Positions 1 through 11,093 of a stretch of DNA of 64,000 nucleotides are shown here, piece by piece; within the stretch, counting starts at the first letter, position 1, and every line of letters begins with the position of its first letter. The translations under genes and the position numbers were made by a program. Below the pieces are notes generated by a model. The model saw only the letters and a program-made list of their open reading frames with translations, ran no database searches and had not been told where the DNA came from. This stretch comes from Pachyseris speciosa (lineage: Eukaryota > Cnidaria > Anthozoa > Scleractinia > Pachyseridae): positions 291,001 through 355,000 of the forward strand of contig JAEMWC010000167.1 in assembly GCA_016490735.1 (NCBI GenBank). Direction: 5' to 3'.

Positions 1-1055
1 GTACATGGAATAGAGACATACTCTAATAGTACAGGCAAAAGAAACTAGCTGGAATTAATTGAATTAATATATGAATAGGTTAGGGCCAGCGATATGGGTC
101 CATTTGATTGTAGCCAGGATCTGTATATATATATATATTTATTAATTTTTTTTTTAAATTTTTTTTTTTTTTTTTTCCCCAGGATGTGTGATATATATTG
201 CCACTTTTGTACTACAACAAGGCGTATTGATAACTTTGTACTTGACTCACAATATTGTACCCTTGAGGCACCTCAGGATGTACATTTTAACAACTGCTTA
301 GTCTTCATTAGTGAATATGGTGTCAACTAGCTATGTGAAATACAGAAATACAGTAGAACCCTGCTAACTTGAACTCCCCATCATCTTGAATTCAAACCCA
401 TTCCCCTTTTACTTGTTTTCAGTCATTTATTATTGGCCAACTCAAACTGATGCTATCTTATAGCCTGCATAGCAAGCATTTCCATGGGGTTTCCCAGCAA
501 AGAAAGACCGAACAACAAGATTTTCGATGTTTTGGCTGCACAAAAAGTGGAGCGAGCCCCCTCTTTTATTTTTTTGCTCTCGCCCCAGATATGCAGGCTA
601 CCGCTGTCTCCTTTGTTTCCCTTAGGAGTTTGAGTTAGAGGGGTCTGCTGGTATGTTCAGGTTCAATGCTGCCTCCTCAGTCCGTAGACTGCGAGCAGTC
701 TCTTTCTTTCTCTAACGTCCGACGAGAAAACAGAAGAGCCACGACAATGCCTACTGTCTCTCCCCATTCTTTTCTTGTCTTAATCCCCCAACATATGCAT
801 AATATTAACTTTCATGTCAGTGCATATGAATGTAGTAACAAACACCGCCTGCTCACAGTCTACTCAGTCCAGCATCTACTATGGTGTCCACTCGGGTTGT
901 TGTCTGAATGTGGATGACCTGATGTTTTCTGGAATGTGAATTTCATTATACCTGTTGGTCTTCATTTTATTTAAGATATTAGCCTTCTCCCAAAGTAGAT
1001 AGTCTCTGGTGCCATAAGTGCGTTTTGAAACTGCTGAGGTGGTCAAACCCTAAAC
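1..1055 (+). other. Intron 4 of SDR copy 1 (start of window)
   Basis: The first bases (gtacatggaatagagac) align with the donor side of intron 4 in copy 2 (23201) and copy 3 (56784), so the window opens at the splice donor and exons 1-4 of copy 1 lie upstream. Further stretches around 220-330 and 650-1055 also match the paralogous introns. No coding exon is visible; short open frames here are not supported. Confidence 0.7.
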
Positions 1056-1169
1056 TTAGTGCTGTCAGAATGAAATTAATTTTGTCCATAGTAGCAATTG
1101 AGTGATGACGGTCATTAATGCAAGTGCGGCCGCAACACTACTAGAACAGAGACCTGAAAAAAATTTTCA

Positions 1170-1486
1170 GGCTCTGAGCGGGATTCGAACCCACGACCTC
1201 TGCGATACCGGTGCAGTGCTCTCCCAACTGAGCTATCAAAGCCACATGAGAGCGGTCGTATGCGGGTTAGCCCTTTATATGGACGTTATACTTGGCCCAA
1301 GTATAGTAAAGAATGAAATTAATTTTGTCCATAGTAGCAATTGAGTGATGACGGTCATTAATGCAAGTGCGGCCGCAACACTACTAGAACAGAGACCTGA
1401 AAAAAATTTTCAGGCTCTGAGCGGGATTCGAACCCACGACCTCTGCGATACCGGTGCAGTGCTCTCCCAACTGAGCTATCAAAGCC
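1170..1486 (-). tRNA. Two tRNA-like units, minus strand (1170-1243 and 1413-1486)
   Basis: Two identical 74-nt sequences read on the minus strand, 243 bp apart. Each folds as a cloverleaf: eight-pair acceptor stem (ggctttga with tcagagcc), D arm gctc/gagc, anticodon arm with loop ccggtat, five-base variable region and T arm. The A box (tagctcagttgg) and B box (ggttcgaatcc) fit the Pol III consensus. The loop has C where U33 is expected and an A-C mismatch closes it, so a working tRNA-Thr(GGU) is unlikely; a tRNA-derived element is more plausible. Confidence 0.6.
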
Positions 1487-1640
1487 ACATGAGAGCGGTC
1501 GTATGCGGGTTAGCCCTTTATATGGACGTTATACTTGGCCCAAGTATAGTAAAGAATGAAATTAATTTTGTCCATAGTAGCAATTGAGTGATGACGGTCA
1601 TTAATGCAAGTGCGGCCGCAACACTACTAGAACAGAGACC

Positions 1641-1702
1641 TCAGTTGGGAGAGCACTGCACCGGTATCGCAGAGGTCATGGGTTTGAATCCCGCTCAGAG
1701 CC
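1641..1702 (+). pseudogene. Truncated tRNA-like unit at the inversion centre
   Basis: This is the first plus-strand unit and it lacks the first 12 bases, that is, the 5' acceptor strand and part of the D arm. It starts directly after a minus-strand unit that breaks off inside its own downstream hairpin at 1640. The B box has one change (ggtttgaatcc). Confidence 0.7.
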
Positions 1703-1871
1703 TGAAAATTTTTTTCAGGTCTCTGTTCTAGTAGTGTTGCGGCCGCACTTGCATTAATGACCGTCATCACTCAATTGCTACTATGGACAAAATTAATTTC
1801 ATTCTTTACTATACTTGGGCCAAGTATAACGTCCATATAAAGGGCTAACCCGCATACGACCACTCTCATGT

Positions 1872-3159
1872 GGCTTTGATAGCTCAGTTGGGAGAGCACT
1901 GCACCGGTATCGCAGAGGTCGTGGGTTCGAATCCCGCTCAGAGCCTGAAAATTTTTTCAGGTCTCTGTTCTAGTAGTGTTGCGGCCGCACTTGCATTAAT
2001 GACCGTCATCACTCAATTGCTACTATGGACAAAATTAATTTCATTCTTTACTATACTTGGGCCAAGTATAACGTCCATATAAAGGGCTAACCCGCATACG
2101 ACCGCTCTCATGTGGCTTTGATAGCTCAGTTGGGAGAGCACTGCACCGGTATCGCAGAGGTCGTGGGTTCGAATCCCGCTCAGAGCCTGAAAATTTTTTT
2201 CAGGTCTCTGTTCTAGTAGTGTTGCGGCCGCACTTGCATTAATGACCGTCATCACTCAATTGCTACTATGGACAAAATTAATTTCATTCTTTACTATACT
2301 TGGGCCAAGTATAACGTCCATATAAAGGGCTAACCCGCATACGACCGCTCTCATGTGGCTTTGATAGCTCAGTTGGGAGAGCACTGCACCGGTATCGCAG
2401 AGGTCGTGGGTTTGAATCCCGCTCAGAGCCTGAAAATTTTTTTCAGGTCTCTGTTCTAGTAGTGTTGCGGCCGCACTTGCATTAATGACCGTCATCACTC
2501 AATTGCTACTATGGACAAAATTAATTTCATTCTTTACTATACTTGGGCCAAGTATAACGTCCATATAAAGGGCTAACCCGCATACGACCGCTCTCATGTG
2601 GCTTTGATAGCTCAGTTGGGAGAGCACTGCACCGGTATCGCAGAGGTCGTGGGTTCGAATCCCGCTCAGAGCCTGAAAATTTTTTTCAGGTCTCTGTTCT
2701 AGTAGTGTTGCGGCCGCACTTGCATTAATGACCGTCATCACTCAATTGCTACTATGGACAAAATTAATTTCATTCTTTACTATACTTGGGCCAAGTATAA
2801 CGTCCATATAAAGGGCTAACCCGCATACGACCGCTCTCATGTGGCTTTGATAGCTCAGTTGGGAGAGCACTGCACCGGTATCGCAGAGGTCGTGGGTTTG
2901 AATCCCGCTCAGAGCCTGAAAATTTTTTTCAGGTCTCTGTTCTAGTAGTGTTGCGGCCGCACTTGCATTAATGACCGTCATCACTCAATTGCTACTATGG
3001 ACAAAATTAATTTCATTCTTTACTATACTTGGGCCAAGTATAACGTCCATATAAAGGGCTAACCCGCATACGACCGCTCTCATGTGGCTTTGATAGCTCA
3101 GTTGGGAGAGCACTGCACCGGTATCGCAGAGGTCGTGGGTTCAAATCCCGCTCAGAGCC
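1872..3159 (+). tRNA. Six tandem tRNA-like units, plus strand
   Basis: The units are at 1872-1945, 2114-2187, 2357-2430, 2600-2673, 2843-2916 and 3086-3159, spaced 242-243 bp apart. All keep the A box, D arm and eight-pair acceptor stem. The B box reads TTCGA in units 1, 2 and 4, TTTGA in units 3 and 5, and TTCAA in unit 6. A run of six or seven T lies about seven bases past each acceptor stem and would serve as a Pol III terminator, so the spacer would not be transcribed. Loop position 33 is C, as in the minus copies, so decoding function is doubtful. Confidence 0.65.
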
Positions 3160-3260
3160 TGAAAATTTTTTTCAGGTCTCTGTTCTAGTAGTGTTGCGGC
3201 CGCACTTGCATTAATGACCGTCATTAGTGCTGTCAGTTATGATTTCATTCTCCTCACCAG

Positions 3261-5344
3261 GGCTACTTTAACTCTGCTCGGGTGGAGTTGGCAGAGCACA
3301 ATATTGGTGTCCAGATCATCTGTCCAGGTCCTATAAAATCACAAATAACTCGATATTCTTATGTTCAGAACAAAAAGGTGAGGAAAAAGAACTTTTGTAT
3401 TATAATACAATAATACTCAAATAAAGTAACTTAAACTCATTCAATTTTCTTTATATTGATGATAGATTTTGGAACACATATCTTGTTATTCATTTTAATA
3501 TAGTGTTTCTTAATTTTGTCTTAACTGTAATTAAGTTTATTAACAAGTAGTTATTAATGGATGTAGAGCCACCAGGTGGAAATACTATTAATAAAATCCA
3601 GCCCTTATGGGTTTCTGTAAAATCGTTATTATTTAAATTACTATTGTTATTGTTGTTGTTGTTGTTGTCGTTAGATCCCATAAAGTTACCTGATGCAAAT
3701 GTGCTGAAGTCTCTCTTCTGGTAGAAATATTTTATCCTATAAAGTCCTTCATGCTGTATCTTTTGGTCAATATATTGTATTAACTCCACAGTTTTCATAT
3801 AAAGGTCATCGTCCCTGGTATGACTTTTTCCCATGAAGTCAAGCATATACTTATGGAAAAGGATTGACCAATTTGGCCTTTAAAGGTGTATGTTGCATTT
3901 CTTTTCTTGCAGTTCCTTGATACCCATGATACAGTGGCACGAATGCCAACTGAACGCTGTGCAAAGCTGATGGCAGTCAGTATGGCAAATAACTTGGATG
4001 AAGTCTGGATATCGGAATACCCAGCACTTCTAACTTATTATTTAAACCAGTACTTTCCAAACCTCTTCCGTTGGTAAGTGTCTTTAAAGGAGCTCAGTCA
4101 CGATATTTTGGGTCATTATTAGCGACGTAAAAAAATTCATTTAAATAATGGGAAACAGTGAAATAACAATTTGTCAGGAAAGATAAGCACCAAAGAGACG
4201 AGAATAAATGCATATATGGCGAGGATGCCGATGGTGAAGGATGGACAAGATTGCAACGGATTACAAGTGACCTTTTTGAAAAATTGAGGCTGAACTTTTC
4301 AAAATCCAAAGACTATGACGCAGCTCCTTTAAGCAGGATTTTTTCTTTGATAATGCAAGAGTGACATGCTCTGTACTAGCTAAGGTGTTTTGTTTGGTAC
4401 TTGATGTGGATGTATAAACTCGTGAAGCAATTCTACCGACCGGTATCATGTATAATCCAGTGCCTGACAACAAGAACAGCTTGAAACACTTAAGCTGGCC
4501 GCTTAAAACAAATAACTCTCTTGATCCATGGGCCTACATATTTAAGGGCTAATCAGCTAGTGGTAGGACTTGAGTATCTTAGCTACAGCCTCGCCTTCTC
4601 CCTTCCCATCCGCTAAAGTAGGAATCACGTATGTATACCGTAATCATTGAAACCACCTTCTATAGACCCCTTTCAGTAATTCCCAATCTGAAGGACAAAA
4701 CAATGGTTGCACTCTCTCTCTCTCCTGAAAGAAATAAACCTTTCAAATACAAAACAATCTTTTTTTTTTTGCCCTCCACATTTTGAATTAACTGAAAGGG
4801 GTCTATAATCTCACTTGCCTGCTTCAAGGACCTTCACGAAAAGACCATGAAGATTTCCGAGGATCTTTCACTGACACTGCACAATCCTAACTGCACAGCA
4901 CTACATGTATTTTCGTTTTCGTGATGATATCACAAGATGTTTTGTAGTGAGTATGTGGAAAAAGCTTTGTGGTCGGCTTCCATGAATGATCGTGGCTATT
5001 ACGTTAGGCAAGTCACTTTACTCCCTATTTTGCCCGTTTCGCTGAGGTACGAAAGTTAACTCCAAACCACTTCGACAAGGTAGCCCTGGCATGGACTGAT
5101 AATATTCCTCTTTTCTCATGTGCAGCCCATTTTTACTATTTCCCTTTGCGCTTCTGCGTGGATGTGAGAAAAGGCAACTCATTACTGAAGTGAATATAGC
5201 ACACTCTGAAGAGCAATGTTTCAACTCTATTACTTTTACTATCGCATGCACATAAGTTTTAAACGATGTCATGTTTCTTCTATCTCCAGGATTTCCAAAA
5301 AGGTGGGCATGAAGGTGGCGAAAGAACACGTTCTGAAACCGTAG
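3261..5344 (+). CDS. DHRS7: DHRS7-like short-chain dehydrogenase, copy 1 (exons 5-7 only)
   Basis: Exons are 3261-3377 ([20 protein letters not shown]..), 3913-4073 (..[20 protein letters not shown]..) and 5290-5344 ([17 protein letters not shown], stop). Splice borders are AG/GT throughout and the three exons join in frame to 110 residues. The [13 protein letters not shown] segment matches the C-terminal region of animal DHRS7, an NADPH-dependent oxidoreductase of the endoplasmic reticulum. Exon 6 is four codons shorter than in copies 2 and 3, losing the KDLPN-like stretch. The last exon matches the alternative exon 7b of copy 2 and not its exon 7a. Exons 1-4 lie upstream of the window, so I cannot say whether the whole gene is intact. 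Confidence 0.8.
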
Positions 5345-6560
5345 GAAAATGAAGAGAGAGATATCACCATTGCACTCTAAAAAATAATCATATGAGCTTA
5401 CGTTGAGGGGTAAAATATTTCTAAAATCAGGGTTATTTTACATTGCTGCTAAAAGGGCTCTAGGTTTTGCTGATTGAGCTTTGTGGCTTTGTATTTTGTC
5501 AAACTATTTTATCTATGACACAGAAGTTGTTCAATTGATTAGTCAAAGTATGGTCTATCCAGTCATGACACAGGAAACAGAGGGGAACGGTGCAACGAAC
5601 CAATCAGAATTCCAGCAAAATCATGAGGACGTTAGACGGCGCCAAGCGCGGGAAAAGTGCACATGAGTCGCACGTGGGCAATTAAGGCGCGATCGGTTTT
5701 TGTTGGTTGAAAAGGTGACACGTGAAATACACCATTTTGCTAATGATCAGTTCCTGGTGAATTGTGGGTAGATCCAGTTTCGTCAGCTGTCGTCCTTGAA
5801 ACTCTAACAAAAGGCTCGGTTCCTCCGGTAAGCGCATTGAAAACTGGGTACGAGGAACCTCATCTCCCCCGTCCTTCTTCCAAAAGCCCCGGCTAAACGA
5901 TCAAACATTTTCGTCCAACATCGTGTTTGGCAAACACAACTTTGGGAGGCCAAATGGACAAACAATGTTTCACCAAACACCACTAACAAAGTGAGTCCAC
6001 AGAACGATTTTTGCGTCAGTATCGCTCAGCGAAATTTCGACTTAGTATGGTTCATTAGGTTGCTTTTTACCGGCTGTGCGCGCTTTGTTGGTTGGGGTGA
6101 CTAAACGATCAAACATTTGTTCGTAACGTGAAATGTTGGATGAAAATGTTTGATCTAGATCAAACATGGAAAACCAGTTCAATGCAAAGTTGAAAGAGGC
6201 GGCTAAACGGTCGAACTTGTTCTTCTAACACGATGTTGGATGGAAATGTTTGATCGTTTAACAACAATTTATTAACAACCAGGGCTGAGTTGCTCGAAGC
6301 ATGGTTAGTGCTAACCATTGGTAAAGATGTCTTAAAACCTATAGGTTTTCATGGTATTTAACCCAGGTTAGAGCTAACCATGCTTCGAGCAACTGGGGCC
6401 AGTAGCACAAAACAGAAGAGGACACAATGTAAAGCCAAAGCCAAGGGCTTATGTGGCAAAGGTCAACTGGTGCCGGGGCTTTATCATTTCATATCCAGCG
6501 CTTCCTCGTAGAATAATTGTTAAATGTATGCCGTGCGGGAGGGCTGTGTGCCGAAGGCTA
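5345..6560. repeat. Downstream flank of copy 1, duplicated after copy 2
   Basis: About 1.2 kb after the last exon aligns with 44503-46860, including the segment around 5770-6280 with repeated 'gatcaaacat' motifs. The copy 2 version has about 1.25 kb of extra insertion near 44860-46110, while this version has one small MITE. The homology shows that the duplicated unit reached well past the gene. Confidence 0.75.
6283..6398. mobile_element. MITE, about 116 bp, with filled/empty-site proof
   Basis: Inverted ends (gttgctcgaagcatggttag and its reverse complement near 6370-6393) bound this segment. The paralogous site near 46634 reads straight through (attaacaacc agtagcac), so this is an insertion after the duplication. 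The duplicated target appears to be ccag. Confidence 0.75.
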
Positions 6561-7950
6561 TATATTTCTTTAAAAAAACTGAAATTGAAGCTTAGAGAAG
6601 TGCGGTGAATCTATTCAGTTAATTGCAGCTGTAACCCCTTCCCGTGACTTGTTATCAACTACTGCTTCCCTCCCAAATACTCACCTCAATTAACCTAGCC
6701 GAAATGCGCTGTAAAAACTATTTAACAATTGAGACTATGAGCTTGAGATTTCTATCGCTTGATAGCTGACGAGGGCGCATGCAGCCCGAATGTAGTTAGG
6801 TTCGTTTTCCCCAGACGAAGTCGAGGGAAACATCAGGACTCGAGGGAAAAATAAGATTGTTTCCCTCGGGACCATTAAAGGTATATTGCTCAATGGAACC
6901 CAAGTGGCATTAGAAATTGGAAGGAAAAATTCCCTGAGGATTTTGTAGCTAGAAGAGAGATCAGCATGGTGAAGTAACGCATTTTATGCAGACTTGAGAC
7001 TTTTCGTATGCTAGGCAACATAGTTACACACATACATTTTCATTTATAGGTTTGTTTTTAATGGAAAGAAATAATTGTAAAGTAATAGTGAATTGTAAAG
7101 AAATAATTGTAAAGTAATAGTGAATTGTAAAGAAATAATTGTTATTGTAAATGAAGTTGTTGTTGTTGTATAGTGACCGTTATGGGTTTTGAAAACTAAT
7201 GATACCACCCTGGTTACAAATTATTATATAAAGAGGCCGCCCTCGCCCCCGTTCGGGCTTGAGCGGGGCATTCACTTTTTATGCAAGTGAAAGCGAGTGA
7301 AGTCCCTGGTCCCTGGGGTCAAAAGTTAGTGTTGCATTCCCGCGAGCCCACTGTTCCACACACATAACGGTTCTCCCTTTGTAAAACAACTTATTATCAC
7401 CAAGCGTAACACGGTTTAAAAAAACATTGTTGCCAGCCATGAAATAAACACATTGATTTTTGAGCGGCCAGTGCACAGTTACTTGCAAAGGCCCCTCAAT
7501 GAGCAATGAATAAGTCAAGTATCGTTATTGTAAAACTAATTTCATTGATAGTTCTGGATAAATTGACAACGAAACACAACAGACAACTACACGTTTTGCT
7601 GGTCGTTACCAGAAAATAATAACATACTTTGGGTTAAGAGCACATGCATACCGGAACCCTCTTCGGAGGTTACTTCGACCGTCTTGTGCGATCATCGATC
7701 CTTCTCGGAGAATAATTGAGCCCGTTTATGCGTTTTAATGAAGCCGTTGAAGGAAAACAAAAGCTGGCCTTTCAGGGAAAACATGAGCCTCTTCCTCCTT
7801 GTAGGAATATTGAGCCCGTTTACGCGATAAACAAAGCTTTTGGGGGAAATCAAAACGCTAAATTTCAAGTAGCACGTGATTGTCAAACTGTGAGCTAGCC
7901 TATGGGCTACCCTATGGGCCACCTATAAAAAGACTAGGATTTAAATTTAT
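6400..7950. other. Spacer without recognisable gene
   Basis: Up to about 6560 this is paralogous to the copy 2 flank. A partial copy of the 'ggaaacatcaggactc' hairpin repeat lies at 6800-6880 (compare 52136-52215). A 32-bp unit repeats about 2.4 times at 7065-7143. Short open frames at 7279-7518 (minus) and 7692-7922 (minus) match nothing I recognise. Confidence 0.5.
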
Positions 7951-7964
7951 CAATCTTTTTTTAA

Positions 7965-8090
7965 AATTTTAAAATCGTTTTATAATCATTGGGGTGATGG
8001 CGGGTGTCTGTAAAACGGGACCGGATACCTGTGGATGGCGGATGGGAAAATGAGGATAGAAAAGTGCGGATGGAAAAATATAAAAAAATG

Positions 8091-8125
<35 letters not shown>

Positions 8126-10180
8126 GAGAATCACTTCGTGAATTTTACAGGGGCCACTTTTGCCTTGGCAACCCACGTTTACACTAGCATGCATAAGGGT
8201 CGTTTACATCAAGAAGTTTATCGCGGGACATGAAAATCTATTTTATCGCAAATATTCTTTGGAGAAAAAAACGTCTAATTACTAATGTGAAAAGAGAAAA
8301 TGATATTTGCCTGTGTACTCATTTCGATAATAGAATTACGTCTCGGCTTTCATAAAAATCTTCCCTGCTAGCAGAGGTCTCTTCTGCCAGCAGGGCCGGA
8401 AATAAAAATCACGCCGGCCAAGGGCGCCTATGCTTTGTCGCATAAAAATTGGCATAAGATCTACATTAAATCAAACGGCTGATTCTTAACGATATCCAAA
8501 AAAGTAAATTTAATTTAGTCATAGTTTACAATTTTTGAAAACGCGCTAACCCTGTGCTGTTGAAGACGGTTTTTTGTCTTCAAATTACGGGCTCGAAAAG
8601 TCCAGGTAATCATGGCACGTTGCTGGCCAAATCTACAAACTTCCAGGGTCTCGTTTTCATTCCTAAAACGGACAAATTACTTCCTTGGCACTTAAAATAA
8701 AAAGAAAAAACATAAATCGATGTTTAGGTAGCCTCAGAATGGAAGATCAAGGTGAACGGAGCCCTCAAACTTTTCTTGTGAATAATTTTTCCTTCCCTCA
8801 ACCGCGACGAAAACAAGGCGATCGGTGCGCTTTCAAGAGAGTTTTGAATACAGATAGCGGATTTAAAGCAGCTGCCTGGACTTTAGAAAACAAAAATGGC
8901 AATGTACATATTAGTTGGAAGTTGAATTCAGCTTTTAGCACGATAGGCAAAGCCACAGCCGATAAAATAACTGCAAAATTTGTTGGAAAAACTCACGCTT
9001 TCGCTTTTGCGTGAATAATTAATTCGAACACGCGTTCACGCAGTGAATCGCGTCTGTGAAATTTCGAACATTTTTTGTGCTTTTAGATAAGTTTTTTTTG
9101 CCTCATCTTGAATGAAAATTTATTGTTATTGAACTTCCTGTCGCGTTTCTTTCATTTGGTTGCCTTCATTTGAGAGTTTTAGTGCACGCTGGATTTGGAT
9201 TTCTGTACATTTACGGCGACCCCCGTGATTTGTTTGTTTAGTATATTCGCTTCCCTCAAATATATTTTTATTGAGTCTTGTTCAGCTTCTGCGGAACTAC
9301 TGGGGATAGAGCTAAGTTGGTACTAAATTTACACGGTTGAAAAACGATTTATTTCAAAATAATTGCCTTGTTTTTGTCGTCTTTTTGATGTACAACTTTC
9401 CTCTTTCTCTCGCTGCGCTGTAAAATTTCGTCGGGCGGCGAAATAATTATCCGATTTCTTCTTTTTGAATTCGTTTTACGTGTGTTTTTTGCCGAGGACT
9501 TCGGTATAAGAATCGAAGGAATCCTTTTAAAGAGAAACTTTTTTAACATGCTACTCTTGTTCTTGAGACGTCTTATAAAACGCAGTGAATAAACTTACGT
9601 TTTACAAGAGATTGATGTAAAGATAGTTTTGAAATATGTCCGCTTTGATTCTCGATAAAAGGTTCACTCTCAAGTGCAGTGGTCGCTCATAAATACGTCT
9701 CTCAAAAAATCCACTCTTAAGTTTTCGCACATGAAGTAGTCTCTCGTAAAGGTTGTAGAAGTTTTTGTTCCTCCAAAAGTTATAATCTTTGTCTGGAATG
9801 CCTTCGATTGCCTCGAGTACAGTTAGTATGTGCACTTCGAGAAATTTGTCACAGCGGAAAGCTGGGCCCTGGAAACGAGACTTTGCAAAAACGAAAGGAA
9901 CAAACAGCATTTTATGACCGGTTCCAGCCTTCGGCTGGCCCCGGTAATAATAATAATAATAATAATAAAACAAATACAACTGAAAATAGCGGTTTAAGCG
10001 GAAAACGAGAGTGTACCCCATAGCAACAAAATTGCATTTGTGAGTCATTCATTTTGACAATTCCACCCAAGACCTCCAACAACAAAGAAGAACTGTCAAA
10101 ACCAGATTGATTTCCCGATGCGCTAAAGAAAATTTGCTGGGTTCACTTCCTGTAGCAGGCGCTGTAAAACGCGTCCTTTA
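7965..10180 (+). mobile_element. Non-autonomous repeat split by an insertion inside its (AAT)n run
   Basis: 7965-8123 and 9946-10180 together match, in reverse orientation, the continuous copy at 13790-14128 (ggggtgatggcgg at one end, gctgtaaaacgcgtcct at the other, with an (AAT)n run between). Here about 1.8 kb sits within the AAT run, so the element was interrupted. A diverged third partial copy in plus orientation lies at 10360-10540. No transposase is visible. Confidence 0.6.
8124..9945. other. Inserted segment of unknown nature
   Basis: This segment lies inside the (AAT)n run of the surrounding repeat. It has open frames of 109 codons at 8685-9014 (+) and 66 codons at 9349-9549 (-), neither of which I recognise. 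A small hairpin (ccagccttcggctgg) stands at its right edge near 9928-9942. Confidence 0.4.
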
Positions 10181-11090
10181 TCACTGCCTTTATTTATTTC
10201 TTTATTTATTTTTTACATTGTTTTTAGGACAAGACAGATTTCAGAATTCCACCGTTCACATTTTATCATAAAAATATAATATTGTAACCGGTTAAACCTT
10301 ACACCATTTACTCGCGTAGGAGTACTGTAATAAACTGTTGTTGCGTATACTATCTGGCTTTCATTCATTTTGACCACCGAAGACCTCCAACAAACGACTG
10401 AAGAAATACTGTGAAAACCAGATTGATTTTCCGATGTCCTGATAATTGTAAAGATAACATATTTGCGCTACAGAAAGTTTGCTGCGTTCTTTTCCTGTAG
10501 CAGGCGCTGTAAAACGGGTCCTAGCATTTTAGGACAGGCAGGATACACTTTTTTTTTCAGAATTTCGCCGTTCACATTTTCACCCCTTAGCAACAAAAAC
10601 AAGCATTTGTGATTTAAAATACCGTATATTATTTGTCGTCTTGTCTCGGGGCTATTTGTTGATCTTAGACCTTAGTTATACTAGCTGAACACAGCAAAGG
10701 AAATTAGATTATATTTGTTTAGCTGTTGGTGTTAAGAAAGCGGCTAAGATCTTAAAATAAGAAATTTTTAGAGCCACCACGCCAATGAATTGAAGCAGGT
10801 TTTATGAATCTGCTAATGGTATTTGTGTCTTAATTTCACCATAGAAACGGGAACAATGATTTGTTGCAATCACCGTCACTCCGTCGGCATGTGACGCTTG
10901 CCAGGCATCCTGGCTCCAGTTGTTCGTTCTTAAAATATCTAGAAAAAAAAGCCATTTGTATTTATTAAATCATTGAAAAGATAGTGTTTTCAGCACTTAC
11001 ATAAAGACTGATTGTTATGTCATAGCACACCAGCTGAAAAAGTTCGCTCACTACCGGCATCGTTTGCGGTCCATTATACTTCTTGGGTGG
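10181..11090. other. AT-rich spacer
   Basis: Apart from the partial repeat copy at 10360-10540 and T-rich low-complexity sequence, I see no gene or RNA in this stretch. Confidence 0.5.
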
Positions 11091-11093
11091 CAG

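Larger units (their letters stand above)
1069..3223. mobile_element. Inverted array of tRNA-like units, flanked by 13-bp direct repeats
   Basis: A unit of about 243 bp is repeated nine times: two copies in minus orientation, then one truncated and six full copies in plus orientation. Each unit holds a tRNA-like sequence, a short hairpin (cctgaaaa..ttttcagg) and about 150 bp of spacer with an inner palindrome (tatacttgggccaagtata). The block is bounded by the direct repeat ttagtgctgtcag at 1056-1068 and 3224-3236, which occurs once in the homologous introns of copies 2 and 3. That is the mark of a single insertion of the whole array into intron 4 of SDR copy 1. Confidence 0.85.

Noticed and set aside
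1102..2984. Repeated identical 80-residue open frames across the array
   Set aside because: The unit length of 243 is a multiple of three, so the same chance frame recurs. It runs antisense through the tRNA-like part and has no protein features.
1872..3159. Genuine tRNA-Thr(GGU) gene cluster
   Set aside because: C at position 33, a mismatch closing the anticodon loop, inverted truncated partners and a target duplication point to a mobile tRNA-derived element. Not excluded entirely.
1069..3223. CRISPR-like array
   Set aside because: Regular spacing is present, but the unit is 243 bp, the whole unit is repeated with no variable spacers, and the genome is animal.
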